In this document: positions 35,723 through 45,119 of the stretch, in pieces
How positions within the stretch are numbered: position 1 is the first letter of the stretch
Layout of the letters: each line of letters opens with the position of its first letter
Assembly (NCBI RefSeq): GCF_001457815.1
Contig: NZ_LN898218.1
Coordinates: 124,001 to 188,000 of the forward strand
From: Vitreoscilla massiliensis
GTDB taxonomy: Bacteria; Pseudomonadota; Gammaproteobacteria; Burkholderiales; Neisseriaceae
Reading direction: 5' to 3'
DNA: 64,000 nt
The notes under the pieces: generated by a model
Told to the model about the DNA's origin: nothing
The model's input: the letters and a program-made list of their open reading frames with translations, nothing else
Databases searched by the model: none
Made by a program: the position numbers and the translations under genes

Positions 35723-37066
35723 ATGAGAAACAAAATACCCTTAGAAGACATTCCATTAAATGCATTTCACAAAAAATTGACTTTTTATTCAGCCGGTGGC
35801 CCATTCTTAGATGGTTATGTGTTGAGCATCTTGGGCGTGGTGATGTTGCAAATCTCCACTGATTTGCAATTGTCGACCGCTTGGCAAGGGCTGATTGCCG
35901 CCTCAGCCTTAATCGGTGTGTTCATCGGTGGCTTTTTGGGCGGTTGGTTTACCGACAAATACGGCCGCAAAGTATTGTATTTATTAGACTTGGTGGCGAT
36001 AGTTGGCTTTTCGGTTGCCCAATTCTGGGTGGAATCGGCATGGATGCTGTTTGTTTGGCGCTTGCTCATCGGCATCGCTGTCGGCGCCGATTACCCCATC
36101 GCCACCTCTTTTCTGGCCGAGTTTCTCCCACGCAAAAGCCGTGGACCGCGTTTGGCAGCCATGGTATCGGTGTGGTTCTTAGGCGCGGCGGTGGCCTACA
36201 TTGTCGGTGAATTGATCATGCGTTCTGGCATTACCGATGCTTGGCGTTATGTACTGGCCAGCTCCATCATCCCTGGTGCCATCTTCTTGATTGCCCGTGC
36301 GGGCACGCCTGAATCACCGCGTTGGTTGCTCAATAAAGGCCGTATTGAAGAAGCCGACCACGTCATCAAAAAGATATATGGGCAAGAATACTCAATTATC
36401 GACTTGTCTGAGCAGCATGTGGACGAAGACAGCAAGGTTACGGTATCTGAATTGTTCCACTCTGGCTATGGCAAACGCATGTTATTCGTCAATATTTTCT
36501 GGACTTGCGCCATCTTACCTTTATTCGCCATCTATGCTTTTGCGCCACAAGTGTTGCAAGCCTTGCATTTGACCGGCGACATGGCCGCTTGGGGCTCAGT
36601 GGCCATCACCATCTTATTCTTGATAGGCTGTATTGCGGCTACTTTGTTGATTGAAGTCATGGGACGCAAACGCATGTTGTTCCACAGTTTTTTATGGTCT
36701 GGGGTGATGCTGTTCTTGCTCGGCCTGTATCCAGATGCGTCGCCGCTCATCGTCTTGGTGTTGTTTGGTGGCTATGCGGTATTTATTGGCGGTGCACAAG
36801 TGATGGAATACGTGTATCCAAATGAATTGTTTCCAACCGAAGTGCGTGCATCGGCAGTGGGTTTGGGTACCTCCATTACTCGCATCGGTGCGGCCATAGG
36901 TACGTATTTATTGCCTTTCGCCTTGGTCAATTGGGGCATAGGTGCCACCATGATCGTCGCCGCTGTCATTTGTTTCATTGGTGCATGGTCGGCTTGGGCT
37001 TTGGCACCCGATGTGGATGCCATGGATTTGGATGCAGCCTCACGCATCAACAAGGCCAACGCTTAA
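35723..37066 (+). CDS. MFS transporter, sugar-porter-like
   Basis: 447 aa, twelve predicted helices. GGWFTDKYGRKVLYLLD (loop 2-3 motif), RLLIGIAVGADYPIATSFLAE and PESPRWLLNKGR are typical of the sugar/aromatic-acid porter group. AAAGGAAATCAGC precedes the ATG. The next genes, cupin, RidA and a FAD enzyme, run in the same direction, so it may import their substrate. Confidence 0.9.
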   Translation: MRNKIPLEDIPLNAFHKKLTFYSAGGPFLDGYVLSILGVVMLQISTDLQLSTAWQGLIAASALIGVFIGGFLGGWFTDKYGRKVLYLLDLVAIVGFSVAQFWVESAWMLFVWRLLIGIAVGADYPIATSFLAEFLPRKSRGPRLAAMVSVWFLGAAVAYIVGELIMRSGITDAWRYVLASSIIPGAIFLIARAGTPESPRWLLNKGRIEEADHVIKKIYGQEYSIIDLSEQHVDEDSKVTVSELFHSGYGKRMLFVNIFWTCAILPLFAIYAFAPQVLQALHLTGDMAAWGSVAITILFLIGCIAATLLIEVMGRKRMLFHSFLWSGVMLFLLGLYPDASPLIVLVLFGGYAVFIGGAQVMEYVYPNELFPTEVRASAVGLGTSITRIGAAIGTYLLPFALVNWGIGATMIVAAVICFIGAWSAWALAPDVDAMDLDAASRINKANA

Positions 37067-37073
37067 TCTCCAT

Positions 37074-37104
37074 GCGGCCTGTAATACACCTTATAGGCCG
37101 CTTA
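37074..37104. repeat. Inverted DUS-like pair, one arm variant
   Basis: GCGGCCTGTAA faces TTATAGGCCGCTTA (one change), between the MFS gene and the cupin. Confidence 0.7.
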
Positions 37105-37129
37105 GCACTCTTTTAGCAGAAAGCAGCCG

Positions 37130-37480
37130 ATGAATCAGAATATTTTGGTATTGCAACAAACCGAGATGGCAGAGTTGGGCACAGCCCAAGCCGCCTTGTT
37201 GCCACTGGGCACACCCATCGCCCACTTCCGCACCGCCCAAGACCAAACCGCCACCGACAGTGGCACCAAAATTGGCATTTGGGAAAGCTCACCGGGGCAA
37301 TTTCGCCGTGCGGTAGCAGAGCGCGAATTCAGCCACATCTTACAAGGTTGGTGTGTGTTCACGCCTGATGAAGGAGCAGCCATCACCTTACACGCCGGCG
37401 ATGCGGTGTTTTTTCCAGCCCATACCCAAGGCGTGTGGGACATCAAAGCCGACTTTCGCAAAACCTATTGCATTTTTTAA
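37130..37480 (+). CDS. Cupin protein (DUF861-like), copy 2
   Basis: 116 aa, same length and architecture as the cupin at 31723: KIGIWESSPGQFRRAVAERE, then HAGDAVFFPAHTQGVWDIKA and an end KTYCIF. Both lie next to DAO-type FAD enzymes, suggesting duplication together with function in amine oxidation. Exact role unknown. Confidence 0.85.
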   Translation: MNQNILVLQQTEMAELGTAQAALLPLGTPIAHFRTAQDQTATDSGTKIGIWESSPGQFRRAVAEREFSHILQGWCVFTPDEGAAITLHAGDAVFFPAHTQGVWDIKADFRKTYCIF

Positions 37481-37491
37481 AAGGCCAGCCC

Positions 37492-37848
37492 ATGAGCGCG
37501 ATTACCCGCTACCACAGCAACGACAGAATCAGCCAAATCATCATCAGTGACAAACGCATCGAAACCGCCGGCTTGGTGGCACAAGACGGCCATCACGACA
37601 TCGGTGCACAAGCCCGCTGCGTGTTAAAGCAATTGGAAACCCTATTGCACACCGTCGGTGCCGATAAAAACCAACTCACGCGCATCCAAATTTGGCTGGC
37701 CGACATGGCCGATTTTGAGGCCATGAACCAAGTTTACGATGCCTGGCTCAGCGACAGCGCCAAACCCACCCGCGCCTGTGTCGGTGCACAATTGGCCAGC
37801 CCAGACTATTTGATTGAAATACAGGCCACGGCGTATTTGCCTGATTAA
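37492..37848 (+). CDS. RidA-family enamine/imine deaminase
   Basis: 118 aa from ATG 37492, 11 nt after the cupin. The trimeric RidA fold is evident: LVAQDGHHDIGAQARCVLKQ, LTRIQIWLADMADFEAMNQV, and PTRACVGAQLASPDYLIEIQ with the arginine that binds the carboxylate. RidA hydrolyses reactive enamines/imines to ketones. Such intermediates are exactly what DAO-type oxidases release, so the pairing makes sense. Confidence 0.92.
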   Translation: MSAITRYHSNDRISQIIISDKRIETAGLVAQDGHHDIGAQARCVLKQLETLLHTVGADKNQLTRIQIWLADMADFEAMNQVYDAWLSDSAKPTRACVGAQLASPDYLIEIQATAYLPD

Positions 37849-37862
37849 GGCTGAGAACTGGG

Positions 37863-37900
37863 TTTACAGGCCGCTTGCTGTGTTCATGCGGCCTGTAAAC
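37863..37900. repeat. Inverted DUS-like pair
   Basis: TTTACAGGCCGCTT and ATGCGGCCTGTAAAC after the RidA gene. Confidence 0.8.
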
Positions 37901-37993
37901 CGCCACCGATAACTTGCACACTGAGGACAGATTTGCAGTCCTCTGCCTCATCATCACAAGACCCTATCACTGCCCTTGTTGGAGAAGACACCC

Positions 37994-39484
37994 ATGCCTC
38001 ATTTGGACTTACACACACTGCACCAAAGCCAATTTGATGTGGTCATCATCGGCGCGGGCGCCGTCGGCTGCGCTGCTGCGCGCGAGATGGCTGGTCGGGG
38101 CTACAAAACGCTGTTGCTCGACCGCGCCGACATCGCCTCAGGCACCTCATCCCGTTCCAGCCGCATGCTGTATTCGGGTTTGGGCTATTTGGCGGTGCGT
38201 TATCCTTTATGGCAAATGCTGTTTCGCCCTTTGGATGTGTTGCAACGCCTGCGCTATACCGCCGCCATCATGCATTGCCGCGCCGAATTGGCCATAGACA
38301 TGCCCAGTCATTTGACCAAACACCGCTTCCATTACCCGTTTCGCAGCCATGACCGTTACCCACCGTGGTTGGTAGACATGGGCTTTCGCGTGGTCGAAGC
38401 CTTGGGCAAATGGAAAATTCCTTTAAGCTATCGGCGTTTGTCAAAAGCACAGGCCGCCCACGAAAGCGCCTTGGTCAGCGGCCTGAATGCCGAAGTGAAC
38501 AGCATCGGTGTGTTTGATGAGTATATGTATGCTTGGCCGGAGCGCATTTGCGTTGACACGGCCTTGGATGCGCAGCAACGCGGTGCCGTGATTCGCACCT
38601 ATACTGAAGTCACCGGCATAGAGCGCTGCGGCCAACAATGGCAAGTGAGCGTGCAAGACAACACGCCCGAACACAGCGGCCAAGCCGTGATACAGGCCGC
38701 TTTGGTCATCAATGCCGCCGGGCCTTGGGTAGACCGAGTGGCCGGCGGTGGTGGCAGCGAGCAACGGGTCTTGGGAGTCAAAGGGGTGAACGTGATGATA
38801 CGACTGCCCGATGCCTATAAAGGACACGGCTTGGAAGCGTTTTCCAGCAAGGGCGAGCCGTTTTACGTGTTCCCGTGGCGCGATTACCATTTCATCGGCC
38901 CAACCGAAACCGTGTTCAAAGACCATCCCGACACCGTACAAGTACAAGAACATGAGGTCGACTACATCTTGCAGGAAATGAATCTGCTGTTTCCCGATTT
39001 AAACCTCAGCCGCCAAGATGTGCATCACAGCTGGTGCGGCGTGCGCCCCACCTCGACCTTGGATGGGCAAACCACCCATTTGCCGGTGCGCGTCAGTGAG
39101 CAGGCGCACCGCCCCAATATTTTGACTTTAACTGGCTCGACCATCATGTTGCACCGCCACGCTGGACGCCTGTTGGCCAAAGCGGTGGAAGCACGCTTGG
39201 GTAAGCGCAAACCAGCGCCCAAAGGCTTGCTCAAGGGCACACAAATTCACTTGGATGACATCGAGCACATCATCGCCACCGAGCATGTGGTGCGTTTGGT
39301 GGATTTGATTCGCCGCCGTTTGCCCGATGGCCTCAATCCAGATTTGGGCAGAGACCGCGCCGAAGCCTTGTCGCACCAAGCCGCTAAGATATTGGCTTGG
39401 TCGGAACAGCGTCGTTTGAATGAATTAGCCTATTTTGAAGCCAATACCCAAAGCGTGTACCGCCAAACACCACCGGCGGCTTAA
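37994..39484 (+). CDS. GlpD-like FAD-dependent oxidoreductase
   Basis: 496 aa from ATG 37994, with GGAGA 8 nt before. FDVVIIGAGAVGCAAAREMAG and SGTSSRSSRMLYSGLGYL place it with glycerol-3-phosphate dehydrogenase-type flavoproteins. HHSWCGVRPTST and a C-terminal extra domain fit this group. It could oxidise glycerol 3-phosphate or a hydroxy/amine compound; its company of amine-related genes favours a non-glycerol role. The second half of the cluster's FAD quartet. Confidence 0.82.
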   Translation: MPHLDLHTLHQSQFDVVIIGAGAVGCAAAREMAGRGYKTLLLDRADIASGTSSRSSRMLYSGLGYLAVRYPLWQMLFRPLDVLQRLRYTAAIMHCRAELAIDMPSHLTKHRFHYPFRSHDRYPPWLVDMGFRVVEALGKWKIPLSYRRLSKAQAAHESALVSGLNAEVNSIGVFDEYMYAWPERICVDTALDAQQRGAVIRTYTEVTGIERCGQQWQVSVQDNTPEHSGQAVIQAALVINAAGPWVDRVAGGGGSEQRVLGVKGVNVMIRLPDAYKGHGLEAFSSKGEPFYVFPWRDYHFIGPTETVFKDHPDTVQVQEHEVDYILQEMNLLFPDLNLSRQDVHHSWCGVRPTSTLDGQTTHLPVRVSEQAHRPNILTLTGSTIMLHRHAGRLLAKAVEARLGKRKPAPKGLLKGTQIHLDDIEHIIATEHVVRLVDLIRRRLPDGLNPDLGRDRAEALSHQAAKILAWSEQRRLNELAYFEANTQSVYRQTPPAA

Positions 39485-39504
39485 AGCCTTGTTAAGCCAT
39501 ACAA

Positions 39505-39546
39505 AAGCAGCCTGTAAACCATCGCATCGGGTTTACAGGCCGCTTA
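39505..39546. repeat. Inverted DUS-like pair, variant arm AAGCAGCC
   Basis: AAGCAGCCTGTAAAC faces GTTTACAGGCCGCTT. The left arm matches ten of twelve-plus positions of the Kingella-type word, showing how close the dialects are. Confidence 0.75.
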
Positions 39547-39557
39547 TGAATCAATAA

Positions 39558-40628
39558 TCAGATGCTTTTGATGATTTTGAGCATGTCGACACCATGGCGG
39601 CGTTTGCGATAGGCATACGGTGTTTCACCATATTGTTTCTTAAACCACAAAATAAAGTGCGAGGCATCAGAAAAGCCGCATTCATTGGCAATGGTGGTGA
39701 CGTAAATATTGCTGTTGGACAACAGCTTGCGCGCGTGTTCTAGCCTGAGTTTGCGCCAATAATTGGCCGGCGCTTCGCCGGTGCTGGCAACAAAAGCACG
39801 GTGCAACTGTCTGGGACTGGTGCGCGCATACTCGGCCACTTGTTTTAAAGTCACATGCGCACTCAAATTGTCGCTCATGTAGGCAATGGCTTTCGATACC
39901 AGCGCATTTTCATAAATGTCTGGGCTTTCAAACACCGCCGCTTTGTGCGGATTGAACCAATTTTTTTCATTGTTAATCAGCAGGTATTCCAAGCCTTTTT
40001 GCGCGCGTACATCGCCGCAATGGTGGCGGATTAAATTGGCCGCCAAATCAATGGCAATGCCACCGGGACAGGTAAACACGCCTTTGTCTTCGGCATAACT
40101 CTTGTCCACCAAGGCGATGGCTTTGGGAAAGCGGCGCATGAATTCATCGCGAATGGCAAAGTGCACCGCACATTTGCGCCCATCCAAAATGCCGGCGTTG
40201 CCCAGCACAAACGACGACGAACACAGCGCAATCAGCGGAATCTTGGCCGCATGCACTTCTTTGACCACATGCAGCAATTGCTCGGATGGTTGGCGGGTTT
40301 CACTCAACAAACCACCGGCAAGCACCACATAGTCGTATTCGGTTTTCAAGCTGTGCAAATCAAAGGCTTTGGTCGGATTGATGGACAGACCGCAACTGGC
40401 CAAAATCGGCTCATCATTGATGGTAATCCAATCCCAGCGGCAATACAGTTGGTGGCTGCGGAACGATTGGTCGGCGGCAAAACGCAGCGACTCTACCAAG
40501 CCGGTGACCGGTGCCAAGGTAAATTTATCCATCAAAATAAACGCCACCCGCATATCGGGTTGAAACTCAGACAACACGTCTGCCGAAGGCAAGGGCTCAT
40601 CGTAAGGACTGTCGAACAATTCAATCAT
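39558..40628 (-). CDS. GlxA-family AraC-type regulator (DJ-1/PfpI + HTH)
   Basis: 356 aa from ATG 40628. The N-terminal ~190 residues are a class I amidotransferase-like fold (MRVAFILMDKFTLAPVTGLV, ALCSSSFVLGNAGILDGRKC), a ligand sensor. The C-terminal ~100 residues are two AraC HTHs (VTLKQVAEYARTSPRQLHRA, ITTIANECGFSDASHFILWF). This architecture is that of GbdR, CdhR and ArgR, regulators of betaine, carnitine and arginine catabolism, so it may control the FAD oxidase genes here. Confidence 0.9.
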   Translation of the reverse strand: MIELFDSPYDEPLPSADVLSEFQPDMRVAFILMDKFTLAPVTGLVESLRFAADQSFRSHQLYCRWDWITINDEPILASCGLSINPTKAFDLHSLKTEYDYVVLAGGLLSETRQPSEQLLHVVKEVHAAKIPLIALCSSSFVLGNAGILDGRKCAVHFAIRDEFMRRFPKAIALVDKSYAEDKGVFTCPGGIAIDLAANLIRHHCGDVRAQKGLEYLLINNEKNWFNPHKAAVFESPDIYENALVSKAIAYMSDNLSAHVTLKQVAEYARTSPRQLHRAFVASTGEAPANYWRKLRLEHARKLLSNSNIYVTTIANECGFSDASHFILWFKKQYGETPYAYRKRRHGVDMLKIIKSI

Positions 40629-41053
40629 GGTTATGACCACCTTCAATAGACTGTGTGCGCATTTCCAGTAGGCATATTGACCGTGCCCACCCAAATTCAC
40701 ACATAACTCATTAATATCAAAAACTTATCACAAACAATTTCATTACCCTAAGCACAATATAGGGCTTTACAGGCCGGCATAATAGGAGATTTAAGACTGA
40801 AGATAGCACATTTAAGCCAGACCACCCTGCTGTTGCCACATCCATCACTGCAAGGCCGCCCTTTGCTGTCTGAGCACGACTGACAAAACTACAATGGATT
40901 GTCCGTTTCTTACTATCGCCATAATTTATTCAGCTTAAAATCAAAGTCAGTGCTTGAACACACCGCTGTTGCACCTTCATAGCGTTTGGAACATGGCCAC
41001 ATACGGGTCTGAGTCTTAAGCGCCAACAACACCACACATCAAAAAGGTTTCGC
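40629..41053. other. Divergent spacer before the 2-hydroxyacid dehydrogenase
   Basis: 425 nt with no gene. A truncated DUS word (CTTTACAGGCCGG) lies near 40764. Probably holds promoters for both neighbours; no clear hexamers were found. Confidence 0.4.
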
Positions 41054-42016
41054 ATGAGTCACCACATCGTATTTCCTGATTTTGACGGTCTCAGCCCCAA
41101 CGTGAACTTGCTGAAACTGCCTTTTGCGCACCAATGGACGCAATATGAGCACACGGAAGCAGAAGATACTGTAAGCCGCCTACAAGATGCAAGCATCATA
41201 CTCACCTGTGGCACCGTGCCTTTGCAACGCCAACAGCTGCAACAACTGCCCAAATTGCAGATGATCTCCTTGGCCTTAACCGGCATGGACATGGTGGATT
41301 TGGATTATTGCCAAGAACATGGCATACGGGTCACCAACGTGCCTGATTATGCTGGCAATACCGTTGCCGAACACGCCTTGGCGATGATTTTCATGCTGAT
41401 GCGCCAAACCGGCAGTTACCACCAATTGATGCAACGCGTCGCTACCGGTGCCGCCCCAGTGCAAAACGTGTATTTTGATTACCCAATCCGCGACGTGCGC
41501 GGCAAAAAACTCGGCATCATCGGCAACGGTGCCATCGCCACCCGTTTGGCCGAATTGGCGCGCAATGTCGGCATGGAGGTGTTTTATTTCGACCGCAATG
41601 GCAAATACACAGGCGCGGAATATTTGAGCTTAAACACCTTGTTACAACAATGCGATGTCATCGCCCCGTGTTGTCCGTTGACGCCCGAAACCACCAATAT
41701 GATAGACCGCGCCGAAATTGCCCAAATGCAGCGCCATGCCTTGATTGTCAACATCGCCCGCGGTGGCATTGTCAATGAAGCGGCCTTAATTGATGCCATC
41801 TTGCAGCAACAATTGGGCGGTGCGGCTTTGGATGTGGTGCTGGACGAACCCATACAGCGAGACAATCCCATATTTCAGCTCATCCAACAGCCCAATTTCA
41901 TCTTAAACCCGCATGTGGCATGGAGCAGCGAAGACGCGATGCAAGGCCTGATCAACCAAGCCATGCAAAACATCGCCGATTTTGTGAGCCAGCAACCCAT
42001 GCAATCCGCTGTTTAA
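41054..42016 (+). CDS. D-isomer-specific 2-hydroxyacid dehydrogenase
   Basis: 320 aa. NVPDYAGNTVAEHALAMIFM, the nucleotide fold GKKLGIIGNGAIATRLAELA and VNIARGGIVNEAALIDAI are family hallmarks; HVAWSS near the C-terminus supplies the catalytic histidine, and Glu and Arg partners are in place (FDYPIRD, ARGG). It interconverts a 2-oxoacid and D-2-hydroxyacid with NAD(P)H. 25 nt before the class II aldolase gene, with which it forms an operon. Confidence 0.9.
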   Translation: MSHHIVFPDFDGLSPNVNLLKLPFAHQWTQYEHTEAEDTVSRLQDASIILTCGTVPLQRQQLQQLPKLQMISLALTGMDMVDLDYCQEHGIRVTNVPDYAGNTVAEHALAMIFMLMRQTGSYHQLMQRVATGAAPVQNVYFDYPIRDVRGKKLGIIGNGAIATRLAELARNVGMEVFYFDRNGKYTGAEYLSLNTLLQQCDVIAPCCPLTPETTNMIDRAEIAQMQRHALIVNIARGGIVNEAALIDAILQQQLGGAALDVVLDEPIQRDNPIFQLIQQPNFILNPHVAWSSEDAMQGLINQAMQNIADFVSQQPMQSAV

Positions 42017-42041
42017 TCCCATACCATCCCTAGGAGAAAAC

Positions 42042-42809
42042 ATGTTAGCCGCAGTGAATTTAAAAGAAACGGTATCCGCAGCAGAATGGCAAGCACGCTG
42101 TGATTTGGCCGCTTTGTACCGTTTGATAGCCCATTACCGCATGACCGACTTAATCGACACCCACATCAGCATACGCGTGCCCGATGAACCCAATCACTTT
42201 CTCATCAACCGCTACGGCGTGATGTTTGAGCACATGAAGGCCTCAGACTTGGTCAAAATCGACCACGATGGCCAGGTCGTCGCCGCTTATGACCAAGGCA
42301 AAAACGTCAATGTGGCAGGCTTTGTCATCCACTCGGCCATACACCATGCGCGTCCAGACATCCATTGCGTCATCCATACCCACACCGCCGACGGCATGGC
42401 CGTTTCCGCCCAAGCCCACGGCTTATTGCCCCTGACCCAACACGCATTGAAATTTTACCAATGCCTGTCTTACCACCAATACGAAGGCATCGCCTTGTCT
42501 TTGGATGAACGTGAGCGCTTGGTACAAGACTTGGGCAACACCAAAGCGATGATTTTGCGCAACCACGGCTTGCTCGCCGCCGGCAACAGTGTGGCCGATG
42601 CGTTTTACACCATTTACTTCTTGGAGCGGGCTTGCCAAGCCCAAATCAAAGCCACCTCTTCTGGCAGCGAATTGGTTTACCCTGATGCCGCAGTGTGTGA
42701 ATTTACCGCCCAACAATTCCAAGCCGAAGAAACCCCACAGTATTTGCAAATGGTGTGGGACGCCGCCGTTTCTTTGATTGCCCACCAACAAAGCGATTAC
42801 TGCTCTTAA
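42042..42809 (+). CDS. Class II aldolase/adducin-domain protein
   Basis: 255 aa. The metal site is visible in VIHTHTADGMAVSA (His-x-His) and in ILRNHGLLAAG, with KASDLVKID earlier. Family members split or epimerise sugar phosphates or decarboxylate/hydrolyse related acids, so the reaction cannot be named. Coupled to a 2-hydroxyacid dehydrogenase, it may act on a short hydroxy-oxo acid. GGAGAAAAC precedes the ATG. Confidence 0.85.
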   Translation: MLAAVNLKETVSAAEWQARCDLAALYRLIAHYRMTDLIDTHISIRVPDEPNHFLINRYGVMFEHMKASDLVKIDHDGQVVAAYDQGKNVNVAGFVIHSAIHHARPDIHCVIHTHTADGMAVSAQAHGLLPLTQHALKFYQCLSYHQYEGIALSLDERERLVQDLGNTKAMILRNHGLLAAGNSVADAFYTIYFLERACQAQIKATSSGSELVYPDAAVCEFTAQQFQAEETPQYLQMVWDAAVSLIAHQQSDYCS

Positions 42810-42831
42810 ACCTTGCTGTGTTCTAACGTAC

Positions 42832-42863
42832 AAGCGGCCTGTAAAACATTTACAGGCCGCTTA
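42832..42863. repeat. Inverted DUS-like pair, likely terminator
   Basis: AAGCGGCCTGTAAAA and TTTACAGGCCGCTTA in a tight hairpin after the class II aldolase gene. Confidence 0.8.
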
Positions 42864-43140
42864 TTAGGATTGCTTAGCTTAGGAGTCAATTCATGTGTGG
42901 TTTAAGTTATTTCATCATGTGATTCAGCATGCACCTGCTTCTCGCTCTTGGCTTAAAGATGCGGTTCATCCATCGTGTCATTTTCTAAATTCGGTTTGAC
43001 TGTACTTTACAGGCAGCATCTGTCTGACATTCGATGCATGCATTGCATACGTTCAATCTGCCCATTGAAGAACCTAACCTCACACTTTTCACTGCCCAAT
43101 ACCAGTGAATGCGGTTCATTTAAGGGTTACTTTTGCTAAT

Positions 43141-43173
43141 AAGCGGCCTGTAAATGGCTTACAACAGGCCGCT
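43141..43173. repeat. Inverted DUS-like pair, imperfect
   Basis: AAGCGGCCTGTAAA faces CAACAGGCCGCT, downstream of the DUF1330 gene. Confidence 0.7.
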
Positions 43174-43220
43174 ATACCTTCTTGAGTTTTTGCCATCCAC
43201 TGACACAGCACTGGTGTGAA

Positions 43221-43529
43221 CTACGCGGCTTCTTCCATGCCCGCCACAATGGTGAATCTGCGCTGCATGGCTTGCAGCGCATGGCTTTTGGCCTGTTGGT
43301 ATTCCGTGCTGTGATAGCAAGCAAGTGCGGTTTGGTAGCTGGGAAACGCCACCACAATGACCCGCGTCGCACCCTCACCTTCCACCACTTGCAATTCGTT
43401 GGTACACACTTGCATCTGCGCCTGAAAACGCTCGGCAATGCTGTCCCATGCAGCCGCATACGCCGCCATCGCCTGCTGATTGGTCACGGGCTGACATTCA
43501 ATAATCCAATAGCCTTTTGCTGTAGCCAT
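43221..43529 (-). CDS. DUF1330 family protein
   Basis: 102 aa from ATG 43529, with GGGAGAAAAAT upstream. KGYWIIECQPVTNQQAMAAY and VIVVAFPSYQTALACYHSTE are typical of DUF1330, a ferredoxin-like dimeric fold of unknown activity. It is monocistronic between a DUS pair and the NCS1 operon terminator. Confidence 0.88.
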   Translation of the reverse strand: MATAKGYWIIECQPVTNQQAMAAYAAAWDSIAERFQAQMQVCTNELQVVEGEGATRVIVVAFPSYQTALACYHSTEYQQAKSHALQAMQRRFTIVAGMEEAA

Positions 43530-43653
43530 ATTTTTCTCCCAGTTTAAGATGTTTGCCCTCATCTTAAACAGCGGTGCTTGCCCAGAATAGAATGGCTCGG
43601 ACCATAGTTGACACACACAGGCAAACACCCACCCACATGCAAGCTAACGGAAT

Positions 43654-43685
43654 TAAAAAATGCCCTTAATTCACTTAAGGGCATT
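43654..43685 (-). terminator. Terminator of the pxp/biotin operon
   Basis: AATGCCCTTAA and TTAAGGGCATT form an 11-bp stem, 5-nt loop; on the minus strand a T-run follows. Confidence 0.9.
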
Positions 43686-43698
43686 CAACCGTCAGCCA

Positions 43699-45048
43699 TT
43701 ATGGCGTCACTAAGATTTGTTTCTTTCTGGGCATCAACATTAAATACATAGACGCTGCGACCACAAATGTGACTGTTGCGTACCAATTCACAAACTGGTC
43801 GCCCAAATTCATCAAGACACAACCCAAAATCGAGGCGCTCAGCCATGCAATCAAGCCGCTTTTATCGAATTTTGGTAACATTTCGGCTCTGATTTCTGGA
43901 ATGTCGCCAAAAATTTCTTTGCGTCTGGGGTGCAAGATGTGGGTTAACGCAATCGCGACCCACGCCACCACAAAAATGCCTTGATAAGCCAAAGCCTGCA
44001 AGATATACGCAAACACATCCACCAACATCAGCAGGTAGACAATGATGCCCACGACCACTGCCCAAGCGATTTTACCTAAATGGATATTGAACACATCCTT
44101 AAAAAAGCTTTGCAAGTTGGTGGTGGCCAAAAAGTAATTGGCGGTATTGATACGGGTTTGGGTAATCCACACAAACACCAAACCGGCAACACCCATTAAT
44201 TTCACCAAATCGAAAGCCACCGACACCTCTGATAAATCACCAGAATGCGGCATGGTACCCACCAGATAAATGCCCACCAAACCACTGAGCAAGAAGGCCA
44301 ACAGATAAAATGGCACTCCAAAATTAAACAACACATGGTATTTCACGTCTTCTTTCTTGCCAAAACGGGCAAAGTCGAATGTGAACATCATCAATACCCA
44401 GATACCCATGTAATACACAGAGACATTCCACCAGCCGGTAGGAGATGGATTTTCAGGACCCATTCTGAGCCATGCATCGCTGTAGCCATAGGTGTTGGTG
44501 GCCAGTATCACCGCCACAATCAAACCTAAAATATAAAATGGCAGCAACACCCCATTAAACTTATCCAACCATGTTTGCACACTGCCAAAAATCAATGGCA
44601 CGCTGTATAAGACCACCACCAAAGCTGCTACCGTATAGGAAACAGAGGGGTACATATGATTGAGCGTGACGGCAATGACCGAACCTTCAAAAATGGCATA
44701 ATACGTTGCGGTGGCAAAAAAGATTAAGGTGGCCAGAGCCGCCCCTTTGGAACCGAACAAAACGCGTGAAAACAAACCCACAGACAAACCTGTTTCAATC
44801 GCATATTTGCTGATGATGCCATTGATGATGCCATAGGCCAATACCGTAATCACCAAGCCGATGATGGCATTGACGGTGCCATAGCTTTTGGCCATGGCGA
44901 CACCCACCACGATGTAAAACATAGCACTACAGACGCCCCACCACGCCATGGTCAGAGACCCTTTATTGGCCCGGTCCTGTTCACTGACGATTTGGGTGGA
45001 AGCATCGCTTGTTTCATGCTCGTTGCTATTCTTCATTACACCTGCCAT
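43699..45048 (-). CDS. NCS1-family permease (cytosine/allantoin/hydantoin type)
   Basis: 449-aa carrier with about 12 helices. GSLTMAWWGVCSAMFYIVVG, FGSKGAALATLIFFATATYYA and the TQTRINTANYFLATTNLQSF stretch fit NCS1 transporters of purines, pyrimidines, allantoin and hydantoins. AGGAGAAAGTC precedes the ATG. As the last gene of an operon with 5-oxoprolinase subunits, biotin carrier and biotin carboxylase, it would import a cyclic amide or imide used by them. Confidence 0.88.
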   Translation of the reverse strand: MAGVMKNSNEHETSDASTQIVSEQDRANKGSLTMAWWGVCSAMFYIVVGVAMAKSYGTVNAIIGLVITVLAYGIINGIISKYAIETGLSVGLFSRVLFGSKGAALATLIFFATATYYAIFEGSVIAVTLNHMYPSVSYTVAALVVVLYSVPLIFGSVQTWLDKFNGVLLPFYILGLIVAVILATNTYGYSDAWLRMGPENPSPTGWWNVSVYYMGIWVLMMFTFDFARFGKKEDVKYHVLFNFGVPFYLLAFLLSGLVGIYLVGTMPHSGDLSEVSVAFDLVKLMGVAGLVFVWITQTRINTANYFLATTNLQSFFKDVFNIHLGKIAWAVVVGIIVYLLMLVDVFAYILQALAYQGIFVVAWVAIALTHILHPRRKEIFGDIPEIRAEMLPKFDKSGLIAWLSASILGCVLMNLGDQFVNWYATVTFVVAASMYLMLMPRKKQILVTP

Positions 45049-45119
45049 GACTTTCTCCTAAGTAGAATTTTTTTATCTCTTTTTTTGCGGGCGAACTACT
45101 CAATACTTAAAAATGGTAT

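Larger units (their letters stand above)
42810..43220. other. Convergent spacer with two DUS pairs
   Basis: About 410 nt without a gene. DUS pairs stand at both ends (42832-42863 and 43141-43173), each next to a gene end. A variant TTTACAGGCAGCATC is at ~43008. Confidence 0.7.

Noticed and set aside
37994..39484. True aerobic glycerol-3-phosphate dehydrogenase GlpD
   Set aside because: The fold matches, but no glycerol genes are near, and the neighbours relate to amines; kept as GlpD-like.
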